Assembly: GCA_955652245.1 (NCBI GenBank)
Contig: CATPAV010000065.1
Coordinates: forward strand, 1-6,750
Source: an uncultured Candidatus Udaeobacter sp.
Lineage (GTDB): Bacteria; Verrucomicrobiota; Verrucomicrobiia; Chthoniobacterales; UBA10450
DNA length: 6,750 nucleotides
Direction: 5' to 3'
In this document: positions 1 through 6,126 of the stretch, in pieces
How positions within the stretch are numbered: position 1 is the stretch's first letter
Layout of the letters: the number at the start of each line of letters is the position of its first letter
The notes under the pieces: model-generated
Databases searched by the model: none
What the model saw: only the letters and a program-made list of their open reading frames with translations
What the model was told of the DNA's origin: nothing
Position numbers and translations under genes: made by a program

Positions 1-26
1 GAGCAAGACAGCGTTGCCAATTTGCC

Positions 27-54
27 TTGCGTGCCGCGAACTCAATTCGATATT
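27..54 (+). promoter_or_regulatory. Possible promoter of the tRNA-Glu gene
   Basis: A TTGCGT hexamer at 27-32 and a GATATT hexamer at 49-54 are separated by 16 bp and would start transcription a few bases before the tRNA at 68. The match to a housekeeping sigma consensus is only partial (3 of 6 and 4 of 6), so this is a tentative call based on position. Nothing else is recognisable in bases 1-67. Confidence 0.3.
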
Positions 55-67
55 GCCCGGCTTTTGC

Positions 68-140
68 GACCCTATCGTCTAGAGGCCCAGGACACCGCCC
101 TTTCACGGCGGTAACACGGGTTCGAATCCCGTTAGGGTCG
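68..140 (+). tRNA. tRNA-Glu, anticodon UUC
   Basis: The 73-nt stretch folds as a complete cloverleaf. The 7-bp acceptor stem pairs 68-74 with 133-139, and the discriminator base is G140. The anticodon stem pairs 95-99 with 107-111 around a 7-base loop carrying TTC at 102-104. The T arm has ACGGG and CCCGT flanking TTCGAAT. The D-arm and anticodon-arm sequence is nearly the same as bacterial tRNA-Glu such as that of E. coli. The 3' CCA is not encoded, because CGG follows the discriminator, so a CCA-adding enzyme must complete the tRNA. The next gene begins 68 bp downstream on the same strand with no evident terminator between them. Confidence 0.97.
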
Positions 141-170
141 CGGCTACTTTACACAGCTAAACTCGAGCAA

Positions 171-212
171 ATGAAACTTTCCGCTCCTGGTGAAACACGG
201 GACGAGGCATGA
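171..212 (+). other. Possible 13-codon leader ORF overlapping the dioxygenase start
   Basis: An ATG at 171 opens a 13-codon reading frame (MKLSAPGETRDEA). Its TGA stop at 210-212 overlaps the dioxygenase ATG at 209 in an ATGA arrangement. The same overlap style is used downstream in this operon (1159-1162). No good ribosome binding site precedes it, and such a short frame could arise by chance, so this is a candidate leader peptide only. Confidence 0.2.
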
Positions 213-1162
213 ATCCATCCATCACCGGACTCCATCACGTGACTGCGATTGCGAGCGATCCGCAGCGCACTCTAGACTTTTATGTTGGGCTTCTCGGACT
301 GCGTTTCGTTAAACGCGCGGTCAACTTCGATGATCCAACTTCGTATCACTTCTACTTTGGCGACGCGCGCGGCACCCCGGGAACAATCCTGACCTTTTTC
401 GCGTGGCCGGGGGCACGCCGCGGGATTCGTGGCACCGGCCAAATCGAAGCGCCGGCTTTCGCCATTCCACCAAATTCGGTCGGCTACTGGCTTAACCGTT
501 TCAAAGAACACCATGTTCCGGCTGAAAAAACGCCGGCTCGTTTCGGGGAGGACGTTCTCCGGTTCGTGGATCCCGACGGGCTCGCGATTGAATTAATCGC
601 TTCGATTTCCAGCGCCGGCTTCGAACCTTGGGCTGATAGCACTGTGCCGGTCGAGCATTCACTTCACGGGTTTCACGGCGTGTCAATCGCATTGGAAGGC
701 TATGAACAGACAGCCACGCTATTGATCGAAACGTTTGGTTACCGATTGGTGGAGCAATTGAATAATCGTTTTCGATTGGCGGCACCGAGCGAAGCAGGAG
801 CCGGAAGGATTGTCGATCTGCTGTGCAGGCCCGATGGTTCGCCCGGTCGCGTAGCGGCCGGTTCTGTCCATCACATCGCATTTCGCGCCCGCGATGACGC
901 CGAGCAGCTCGTGTGGCGCAAACGTCTCGTCGATCTCGGTTACAACGTAACCCCGGTGATCGATCGAACTTACTTTCACTCGATTTACTTCCGCGAGCCG
1001 GGTGGCGTGCTATTTGAGATCGCGACCGATCCGCCGGGTTTCACATTGGACGAAAGCCTTGAGGAATTGGGCAACCAATTGCGCCTTCCGCCGTGGCTGG
1101 AGCCGACGCGTTCGCAGATCGAAGAAGTTCTGCCGGCCGTTAAAGTGCCGGCCAAACAATGA
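209..1162 (+). CDS. mhqO: Glyoxalase-fold ring-cleaving dioxygenase, MhqO type
   Basis: The 317-residue protein belongs to the vicinal oxygen chelate superfamily, in the ring-cleaving dioxygenase branch that includes Bacillus MhqO. This branch is thought to open hydroquinone- or catechol-type rings with a bound divalent metal, probably iron, in the cytoplasm. Two tandem glyoxalase-like modules are visible, at about residues 5-135 and 152-280. Likely metal ligands, by position in the fold, are His10 (GLHHVT), His222 (SVHHIAFR) and Glu270 (GGVLFEIATDPPGF). The length is typical of the family. The ATG at 209 is the first possible start, because an in-frame TGA lies at 191-193. A GAGG lies almost against the ATG, so no well-spaced Shine-Dalgarno is present. 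The stop overlaps the next ATG by 4 bp, which implies translational coupling. Context with an MhqD-like hydrolase and a nitroreductase supports a quinone or electrophile detoxification role. The substrate itself is inferred. Confidence 0.9.
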   Translation: MNPSITGLHHVTAIASDPQRTLDFYVGLLGLRFVKRAVNFDDPTSYHFYFGDARGTPGTILTFFAWPGARRGIRGTGQIEAPAFAIPPNSVGYWLNRFKEHHVPAEKTPARFGEDVLRFVDPDGLAIELIASISSAGFEPWADSTVPVEHSLHGFHGVSIALEGYEQTATLLIETFGYRLVEQLNNRFRLAAPSEAGAGRIVDLLCRPDGSPGRVAAGSVHHIAFRARDDAEQLVWRKRLVDLGYNVTPVIDRTYFHSIYFREPGGVLFEIATDPPGFTLDESLEELGNQLRLPPWLEPTRSQIEEVLPAVKVPAKQ

Positions 1163-1779
1163 AATCGGAGCTCGACTTCGCGCACGAATTCGTGCCTGGT
1201 AGTTCGAAGCGAACCCTGCTGCTTTTGCACGGCACCGGCGGAAACGAGCGTGATCTTATTCCGCTTGGACGCGAGATTGATCCGACTGCCGCAATTCTCA
1301 GTCCGCGCGGCAAGATTCTCGAAAACGGTATGCCGCGATTCTTCCATAGATTCGCCGAGGGTATTTTTGATGAAGAAGATTTGAAGAAGCGCACGCATGA
1401 GCTAGCGGACTTCGTCGGCGCGGCAGTGGAGCAATACGAATTGGCAGCCGATCAGATCGTTGCCGTCGGCTATTCCAACGGCGCGAACATCGCCGCAGGC
1501 TTGTTGTTACTTCGGCCGGAAACACTTCGCGCCGCTATTCTATTTCGGGCAATGGTGCCCCTTGTGCCTGAAAAACTGCCCGACCTTTCCCTTCTGCGCG
1601 TTTGGATTGGCGCGGGAAACCAAGACCCGATTATTCCAACATCCGAGACTCAGCGCCTTGTCGAACTCCTTCGCAACGCGCGAGCGGACGTCACAATTCG
1701 ATTTTTCACCGCCGGCCACAACTTAACGAACAATGAAATTGAAATTGCGCGCGACTGGCTGATGAGTTGGCATGATTAA
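1159..1779 (+). CDS. mhqD: Alpha/beta hydrolase, MhqD-type carboxylesterase/phospholipase family
   Basis: The 206-residue protein is a small cytoplasmic serine hydrolase of the phospholipase/carboxylesterase family that includes Bacillus MhqD. The oxyanion-hole segment HGTGG is at residues 24-28. The nucleophile elbow GYSNGAN places the catalytic serine at Ser106. The likely acid is Asp156 (GAGNQDPIIP) and the likely base is His187 (TAGHN). The length fits the family, and no signal peptide is seen. The start overlaps the dioxygenase stop as ATGA, and the stop overlaps the nitroreductase start by 8 bp, so the three genes are almost certainly one transcript. No Shine-Dalgarno precedes the ATG, which fits coupled re-initiation. 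The family's natural substrate is poorly defined. A role in cleaving ester or ring-fission products of quinones is inferred from the neighbours, not read from the sequence. Confidence 0.88.
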   Translation: MKSELDFAHEFVPGSSKRTLLLLHGTGGNERDLIPLGREIDPTAAILSPRGKILENGMPRFFHRFAEGIFDEEDLKKRTHELADFVGAAVEQYELAADQIVAVGYSNGANIAAGLLLLRPETLRAAILFRAMVPLVPEKLPDLSLLRVWIGAGNQDPIIPTSETQRLVELLRNARADVTIRFFTAGHNLTNNEIEIARDWLMSWHD

Positions 1780-2368
1780 AGGAAGCGAAATTCGAAAGGC
1801 AGATTTTCCTATCGAACCGCTGCTACTCGACCGCTGGTCGCCACGAGCGATGTCCGGCGAAGAAATCTCACGAGAGGAATTGATGCAGCTCTTTGAAGCG
1901 GCTCGATGGGCCCCATCGTCGTTCAACGCCCAACAGTGGCGAGCTCTTTATGGACGCCGCGGCACCGAGCATTGGACAACATTCTTCGATCTGCTGGTTG
2001 AAGCGAACAAGTCATGGGCGAAGAATGCCGCCGCCCTCGTCCTGTTTATTTCGCGAAAGACGTTCGAATACAATAACGAACCATCCATCACCCATTCCTA
2101 CGACACTGGCGCAGCATGGGAAAATTTCGCGCTGCAAGGTTTCCAGCAAAACCTCGTGGTGCACGGAATGGAAGGCTTCAATTATGAACGCGCGAGAGTC
2201 GAGCTGCGCATTCCGGATGAATTTCAAGTGGAGGCGATGGCGGCAGTCGGCAGACCCGGCGCAAAGGAGCTGCTTCCGGAGAAACTGCAAAAGCGCGAGA
2301 GCCCAAATGATCGCCGCAAAGTAACCGAGAGCATCCTCGAAGGACCGTTTGTATCTGAACTGAAGTGA
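1772..2368 (+). CDS. FMN-dependent nitroreductase family protein, MhqN-like
   Basis: The 198-residue protein has the layout of the nitroreductase superfamily. These are FMN enzymes that use NAD(P)H to reduce nitroaromatics and quinones, usually as homodimers in the cytoplasm. Seen motifs are the FMN-phosphate-binding RWSPRAMS at residues 21-28, AARWAPSSFNAQQWR at 43-57, the dimer-core helix DTGAAWENFALQG at 111-123 and AVGRPG at 158-163. The length is normal. The start overlaps the hydrolase stop by 8 bp and has no clear Shine-Dalgarno sequence. It is the last gene of the three-gene plus-strand operon and is followed by a convergent gene. In Bacillus, the nitroreductase MhqN is under the same regulator as MhqO and MhqD, so two-electron quinone reduction is a reasonable inference. 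Family-level assignment is secure, but the substrate is not. Confidence 0.88.
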   Translation: MIKGSEIRKADFPIEPLLLDRWSPRAMSGEEISREELMQLFEAARWAPSSFNAQQWRALYGRRGTEHWTTFFDLLVEANKSWAKNAAALVLFISRKTFEYNNEPSITHSYDTGAAWENFALQGFQQNLVVHGMEGFNYERARVELRIPDEFQVEAMAAVGRPGAKELLPEKLQKRESPNDRRKVTESILEGPFVSELK

Positions 2369-2420
2369 AAAAGTCAGGGCGAGATGACCACGAAGATCGA
2401 CAACCACCCTCTTGCTTCGC

Positions 2421-2690
2421 TCAATATTCCGCGAAGGCGTCGTCCGGGTAGCAGTATAACCAACGCTCTCCCGGTTCAGCCGATGCGATGACAGGGTGTC
2501 CACTCATGTGCGCGTGCTTGCTCGCGTGCCGATTCGGTGAATTATCGCAACAAAGCGTCGCGCCGCATTCCTGACACGTTCGCAGATGCACCCATTGCCC
2601 GCCAATTTTCATGCATTCCTCGCATTCCCGGCGCTTCGGGTGTTTGACAGACGCAATCGCATTGAGATGTGAGCAACTGTTGTTGGACAT
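2421..2690 (-). CDS. UBP-type zinc finger protein
   Basis: The 89-residue protein is essentially one UBP-type zinc finger, a fold best known for binding the ubiquitin C-terminus in eukaryotic deubiquitinases. Zinc-ligand candidates run through the whole length: Cys6 and His8, the pair Cys23/Cys26 (CEEC), the pair Cys39/Cys42 (CQEC), Cys47/Cys48, His55, His59 and His65 (SGHPVI), ending in GERWLYCYPDD. Bacterial relatives of this size are widespread and uncharacterised. The ATG at 2688-2690 lies 9 bp after the stop of the flavoprotein gene, with an AGGA close upstream at 2693-2696, so the two are almost certainly co-transcribed. A partner or regulatory role toward that flavoprotein is inferred from this pairing. 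No ubiquitin-like gene is present in the window. The 52 bp between this gene and the convergent nitroreductase (2369-2420) contain no convincing terminator hairpin. Confidence 0.9.
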   Translation of the reverse strand: MSNNSCSHLNAIASVKHPKRRECEECMKIGGQWVHLRTCQECGATLCCDNSPNRHASKHAHMSGHPVIASAEPGERWLYCYPDDAFAEY

Positions 2691-2699
2691 AGTCCTGCT

Positions 2700-4376
2700 T
2701 CATTCACGTAGCACCCGATGAATCGAGGCAACTGCGATCGATCCTTCGCCAACCGCTGAGGCTACGCGTTTAAGACTGCCGCCGCGGACGTCGCCAACCG
2801 CGAAGACTCCGGGCAAGCTTGTTTCGAGAAGATGCGGAGATCGTGTAAGCGGCCAATGGACCGCGGCCAAATCGTCTCGCGATAAATCTGTTCCCGTCTT
2901 GATGAACCCGTTGGCGTCGAGCAAAACGCAACCGTCGAGCCAGCCTGCGTTGGAGACGGCGCCTGTCATCACGAAGACATGACGAGTGTCGCGAGTCTCG
3001 ACGCTGCCGGTTCGATTATTCCGCAAATGCACCCGTTCAAGATGCTCGTTGCCTTCAAGCGCTACGATTTCGGTGCACGTTCGCAAACTGATCGCCGGAC
3101 TCTCTTCGATGCGTCGAATCAGATAGCGCGACATGCTCGCGGCCAATCCTTCCGAACGCACCAGCATGTGCACGCATTTGGACGTCTGCGCGAGAAACAC
3201 AGCAGCTTGACCGGCGGAGTTGCCGCCTCCCACCACGATCACTTCTTCATCGCGACACACCTGCGATTCAACAAAAGTCGCGCCGTAGTAAATGCCCGCG
3301 CCCTCGAATTGCGAGACGTTGTCGATCGACAATCGGCGATACACGGCGCCGGTGGCAATGATGACGGTGCGGGCTGGAATCCGTTGCCCATCGTCCAATT
3401 CGATCGCGTACGGTTTGCGGTCGCAGGTCAGACGCTTTGCACATTTGGCGATCATGACTTGAGCGCCAAATTTTTGCGCCTGCGTGTAGGCGCGGCCGGC
3501 GAGTTCCTGCCCGGAAATCCCCGTCGGAAAACCAAGATAATTTTCGATCTTCGAACTCGAACCCGCTTGTCCGCCCGGCGCATTCGATTCCAACACCAAC
3601 ACATCCAGTCCTTCCGACGCGCCATAAACTGCCGCAGCGAGTCCCGATGGTCCGGCGCCAACGATGACGAGATCGCGCACCTGTGTCTGATCAATCGCCT
3701 CATTGAAGCCAAGGCAATCGGCGATTTGCTGATTCGTCGGATTGCGAAGCACCGATTGTCCTCGACAAATCACGACCGGAATGTCTGCGACGCCGACGTG
3801 AAAACGATCGAGCAGATGCTGAACATCGGGGTCGCGGTCAAGATCGACATATGCGTGCGGATAACCGTTGCGGGTCAGGAATTCTTTAATGTGCAATGTT
3901 CCGGCGGAATGGTTCGAGCCAACGAGAACGGCATCTCCGATTTCATGCGCGATCAGCTCCACTCGTCGGAGGATGAACGCGCGCATCAGAATGTCGCTCA
4001 ACTCGCTGTCCGTTTGCACCAGCGCCAGCAACTGTTCGCGCTCGACATCAATCACTTCGCCCTCATCGCCCGCGCGGATGCGGGTGAATCCGCGCCGGCC
4101 GGAGAGCATGTTCGCTTCGCCCGTAAACTGACCCGGCTGGAGCGTGACGATGGGCGACTCGGTCGAGCCTGATACGCTGATAATCTCGATTTGACCTGCG
4201 GTGACGACAAAAAACCGCAGCTGATCTCCCACCTCCAGTAGGACCTCGCCGCGCTTAATCTGACGCACGCGTCCATGCGTGGCAATGCGCGCAATTTGCG
4301 TCGCCGTTAATGTCGGGAATACCTGATCGACGCGCGTGGCGACCTTCAACGGCATCGCCAATGTCGCATCACTCAT
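2700..4376 (-). CDS. Cyclic-nucleotide-binding/thioredoxin-like/thioredoxin-reductase-like fusion flavoprotein
   Basis: The 558-residue protein joins three modules. Residues about 15-140 form a cyclic-nucleotide-binding-like beta-barrel with GEANML (86-91) in the phosphate-cassette position. Residues about 148-225 look like a thioredoxin/glutaredoxin fold, with the usual CxxC site replaced by GSNHS. Residues about 233-558 are a pyridine-nucleotide disulfide oxidoreductase with FAD motif GAGPSG (240-245), NADPH motif GGGNSAG (383-389) and second FAD motif GVFAVGD (523-529). Where low-molecular-weight thioredoxin reductases carry CATC, this protein reads YYGATF (363-368). It therefore probably does not reduce thioredoxin in the usual way and may pass electrons to another acceptor. 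The ATG at 4374-4376 follows an AAGGGAA at 4382-4388 with 5-nt spacing. It lies 45 bp downstream of the membrane-protein gene and 9 bp upstream of the zinc finger gene. The physiological substrate is unknown. Confidence 0.88.
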   Translation of the reverse strand: MSDATLAMPLKVATRVDQVFPTLTATQIARIATHGRVRQIKRGEVLLEVGDQLRFFVVTAGQIEIISVSGSTESPIVTLQPGQFTGEANMLSGRRGFTRIRAGDEGEVIDVEREQLLALVQTDSELSDILMRAFILRRVELIAHEIGDAVLVGSNHSAGTLHIKEFLTRNGYPHAYVDLDRDPDVQHLLDRFHVGVADIPVVICRGQSVLRNPTNQQIADCLGFNEAIDQTQVRDLVIVGAGPSGLAAAVYGASEGLDVLVLESNAPGGQAGSSSKIENYLGFPTGISGQELAGRAYTQAQKFGAQVMIAKCAKRLTCDRKPYAIELDDGQRIPARTVIIATGAVYRRLSIDNVSQFEGAGIYYGATFVESQVCRDEEVIVVGGGNSAGQAAVFLAQTSKCVHMLVRSEGLAASMSRYLIRRIEESPAISLRTCTEIVALEGNEHLERVHLRNNRTGSVETRDTRHVFVMTGAVSNAGWLDGCVLLDANGFIKTGTDLSRDDLAAVHWPLTRSPHLLETSLPGVFAVGDVRGGSLKRVASAVGEGSIAVASIHRVLRE

Positions 4377-4421
4377 CGCGGTTCCCTTTTCTTCCGATTA
4401 CGTTTTGTTGAGCGAGAAAGA

Positions 4422-4913
4422 TTAATCAAGCACGCCGGCTGGCGCGGGCCGGAATCGGATTGCTGCCACGATGCCGAGCACGATGAACAGCGCCAACACG
4501 ACGAGTTGAGTGAGCTTAAATGGTGGCTCGGTCTGCGTCGGAGCCATCGCTTTCAACGCCGGGATTTTTTCGAACGACTGCACGATCCCGACGAAGACAT
4601 TGAAATAGAGAGCAATCACAGCGCCGACAACGTAGATCCAGCGCCAGTGCCCGGCGAGTTGACGCGGATAGCGCGCGAGAATCGCAACAGTCAGCACCAC
4701 CAACGATATGATTCCAACTCCATGAGCCGGAGTGAAGCCATGGAACGGAAAGAAGAACCCGGTCACGCTCGTCGCCACGGTCGTTATCAGAAACCACTTG
4801 GTCCAACCATCGAGGCGTTTGGCGGCGAGCATGCCAAACAAGACGACCAAGCCAGTGACAATTCCGACAAGACTGATGAGCGTGTGAATTATTGTGTAAA
4901 TGGGCAATATCAT
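4422..4913 (-). CDS. Small multi-pass membrane protein, function unknown
   Basis: The 163-residue protein is strongly hydrophobic, with about five predicted membrane segments near residues 8-31, 40-56, 65-81, 92-112 and 135-153. It resembles conserved bacterial hypothetical membrane proteins, but I cannot assign a function. Histidines at 10, 58, 64 and 89 sit in or near the membrane segments, two of them in the motif FHGFTPAHG (57-65). A metal or heme role is conceivable, but nothing in the sequence shows it. The ATG is well supported by GAGGA at 4919-4923, five bases upstream. The gene lies 24 bp downstream of the stop of a hydrolase remnant and 45 bp upstream of the flavoprotein gene, all on the minus strand, suggesting one ancestral operon. 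Long plus-strand reading frames opposite it are shadows. Confidence 0.8.
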   Translation of the reverse strand: MILPIYTIIHTLISLVGIVTGLVVLFGMLAAKRLDGWTKWFLITTVATSVTGFFFPFHGFTPAHGVGIISLVVLTVAILARYPRQLAGHWRWIYVVGAVIALYFNVFVGIVQSFEKIPALKAMAPTQTEPPFKLTQLVVLALFIVLGIVAAIRFRPAPAGVLD

Positions 4914-4918
4914 TGTCT

Positions 4919-4923
4919 TCCTC
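4919..4923 (-). promoter_or_regulatory. Ribosome binding site of the membrane-protein gene
   Basis: Read on the minus strand this is GAGGA, five bases before the ATG at 4911-4913. It is the clearest Shine-Dalgarno in the window and fixes the start of the membrane protein. Confidence 0.7.
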
Positions 4924-4937
4924 GAATGTATGGTGCT

Positions 4938-5036
4938 TTAAGTTTTGATGAATGCGAGCAGATCGGCGCTGATTTGGTCCTTCAGAGTCGAGGGCATGCC
5001 GTGAGGCGCGCCCTTGTAAATTTTCGATTGCGCATT
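4938..5036 (-). pseudogene. C-terminal remnant of a chloroperoxidase-like alpha/beta hydrolase
   Basis: Translating the minus strand from 5036 down to the TAA at 4938-4940 gives 32 codons (NAQSKIYKGAPHG, then MPSTLKDQISADLLAFIKT). This matches the extreme C-terminus of non-heme chloroperoxidase-type alpha/beta hydrolases, including the conserved GAPHG that carries the catalytic histidine. An in-frame TAG sits directly upstream at 5037-5039, and the codons beyond it (read back to about 5060) show no resemblance to the family. The remaining roughly 240 residues, with the nucleophile serine and acid, are absent from the window. The fragment cannot encode an active enzyme and is best read as the 3' stump of a gene that once preceded the membrane-protein gene 24 bp downstream. 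The family call rests on remembered family motifs and should be confirmed by alignment. Confidence 0.72.
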
Positions 5037-5039
5037 CTA

Positions 5040-5095
5040 CGTCGGCTTGAAAATAGTCCGTTTGGGAGTTCGTTTATACTAATAGTTTAAATTTG
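5040..5095. promoter_or_regulatory. A+T-rich divergent intergenic region with promoter-like hexamers
   Basis: This stretch separates the minus-strand operon from the plus-strand desaturase operon. On the plus strand, TATACT at 5075-5080 is a good -10-like hexamer. TTGAAA at 5047-5052 resembles a -35 box, but the 22-bp spacing is too long for a standard promoter. A start near 5086-5088 would give a leader of only about 8-10 nt before the ATG at 5096, which would fit the missing Shine-Dalgarno sequence. On the minus strand, TATAAA (5073-5078) could serve the opposite direction. All of this is inferred from sequence resemblance. Confidence 0.3.
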
Positions 5096-6124
5096 ATGCA
5101 CGCCGATTTTTATCATTCGGAGTTTGATCAGCCACATCCGAGCCGGGCGAAGGCGATCATCAAGGCGCATCCGGAAGTTCGCCAGTTGATGGTGCGCAAC
5201 CCGTACACCGCTCTCATCGCATTATCCATCGTGACTATGCAAACAGCGATCGCGTATTGGATGGGCACGCTCGGGTTCGGTTATTGGTGGCTCAGTCTGG
5301 TCATCGCTTATTGCATCGGCGCGTTCGCGAATCATGCCAACTACGTGATTATTCACGATGCGACTCATAATCTGATTTTGCAGAACAAAAGCTTGAACAA
5401 GATAGTGGCCATCATCGCTGATCTGCCGAACCTTACGCCCGGCGCGATGGGTTTTCGCGTTTATCATTTGAAGCATCATTCGCATCAGGGCGATTACGAA
5501 TACGATGCCGACCTTGCCAATCATTGGGAAGCGCGTCTGGTCGGCGACAAATGGCATCGAAAAGCGCTGTGGCTCATGCTTTTTCCATTTTTTCAACTGA
5601 CCCGACCGCCCAGACTGAAAGCGATCACCATGTGGGACCGGTGGTTCTTTATGAATTTCATGTATGCGGCAGCATACGACGCAGCCGTCGTTTATTTTTG
5701 TGGTTGGCCGGGACTCCTTTATCTCGGGTTCGCGTTTTTCTTCTCGGTTGGACTGCATCCGGTCGGTGCTCGCTGGATTCAGGAGCATTACACGTATGAT
5801 TTCGACCAGGAAACGTTCAGCTATTACGGACCGATCAACTTAGTCGCGCTGAACATGGGCTACCACAATGAGCACCACGATTTGCCGTCGATCCCGTGGA
5901 ATAATCTGCCGAAGCTGCGCGCAATGGCCCCGGAGTTTTACGACAATCTGAAGTATCACTCGTCATGGACCCGGCTGCTCTTTCAGTTCATTTTCGACGA
6001 GCGCTACACGCTGTATTCGCGGATTGAACGAATGAAGCAAAAGGCCAATTCTCGAGCGATTCCAGACGTGATAACCGGTCGAATCAGCGGCGTTGATCTG
6101 AGCGCGAGGCCGATTACTTTTTAA
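5096..6124 (+). CDS. Sphingolipid delta-4 (dihydroceramide) desaturase-like membrane desaturase
   Basis: The 342-residue membrane di-iron desaturase closely resembles eukaryotic sphingolipid delta-4 desaturases (human DEGS1, about 323 residues), which put the 4,5-trans double bond into dihydroceramide. The N-terminal block around residues 4-40, with FDQPHPSRAKAIIKAHPEVR, matches the domain peculiar to that family. The histidine boxes are HDATH (87-91), HLKHH (124-128) and HNEHH (257-261). Further family-specific segments are LHPVGARWIQEHY (220-232), SYYGPIN (242-248), EFYDNL and, near the end, YSRIERM. About 25 extra residues follow that point. Several hydrophobic segments support an inner-membrane enzyme. 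A TTG at 5093 could also start the frame, but the ATG at 5096 is preferred. No Shine-Dalgarno is visible. The gene ends 2 bp before a fatty acid hydroxylase gene, so the two are coupled. Family members can also hydroxylate C4 (DEGS2), so the exact reaction is inferred. Confidence 0.88.
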   Translation: MHADFYHSEFDQPHPSRAKAIIKAHPEVRQLMVRNPYTALIALSIVTMQTAIAYWMGTLGFGYWWLSLVIAYCIGAFANHANYVIIHDATHNLILQNKSLNKIVAIIADLPNLTPGAMGFRVYHLKHHSHQGDYEYDADLANHWEARLVGDKWHRKALWLMLFPFFQLTRPPRLKAITMWDRWFFMNFMYAAAYDAAVVYFCGWPGLLYLGFAFFFSVGLHPVGARWIQEHYTYDFDQETFSYYGPINLVALNMGYHNEHHDLPSIPWNNLPKLRAMAPEFYDNLKYHSSWTRLLFQFIFDERYTLYSRIERMKQKANSRAIPDVITGRISGVDLSARPITF

Positions 6125-6126
6125 TT

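Noticed and set aside
68..140. tRNA-Glu as an integration site for a mobile element
   Set aside because: No second copy of the tRNA 3' end was seen in the window and no integrase gene is present.
161..168. CTCGAG palindrome as an MhqR-like operator
   Set aside because: It is only six bases, is expected by chance, and has no extended symmetry around it.
27..212. A 61-codon frame running through the tRNA gene
   Set aside because: Most of it is simply the tRNA-Glu sequence read as protein. Only its last 13 codons, after the ATG at 171, are worth separate mention.
2369..2420. Bidirectional terminator between the convergent nitroreductase and zinc finger genes
   Set aside because: Only a short CGAAG/CTTCG pairing with a long loop can be drawn, and no T-run follows on either strand.
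2979..4172. A 397-codon open frame on the plus strand opposite the flavoprotein gene
   Set aside because: It lies wholly antisense to a gene with clear FAD and NADPH motifs. Its translation is rich in Arg, His and Asp with no recognisable domain, as expected for a mirror frame.
4506..5090. A 194-codon plus-strand frame covering the membrane-protein gene and the hydrolase remnant
   Set aside because: It is antisense to a membrane protein with clean hydrophobic segments and a good ribosome binding site. Its own translation is low-complexity charged sequence without domains.
5061..5095. Bacteroidota-type promoter (TTTG at 5061-5064 and TAAATTTG at 5088-5095)
   Set aside because: The spacing is about 23 bp, longer than usual, and the second box runs into the ATG at 5096, so transcription would start inside the gene.
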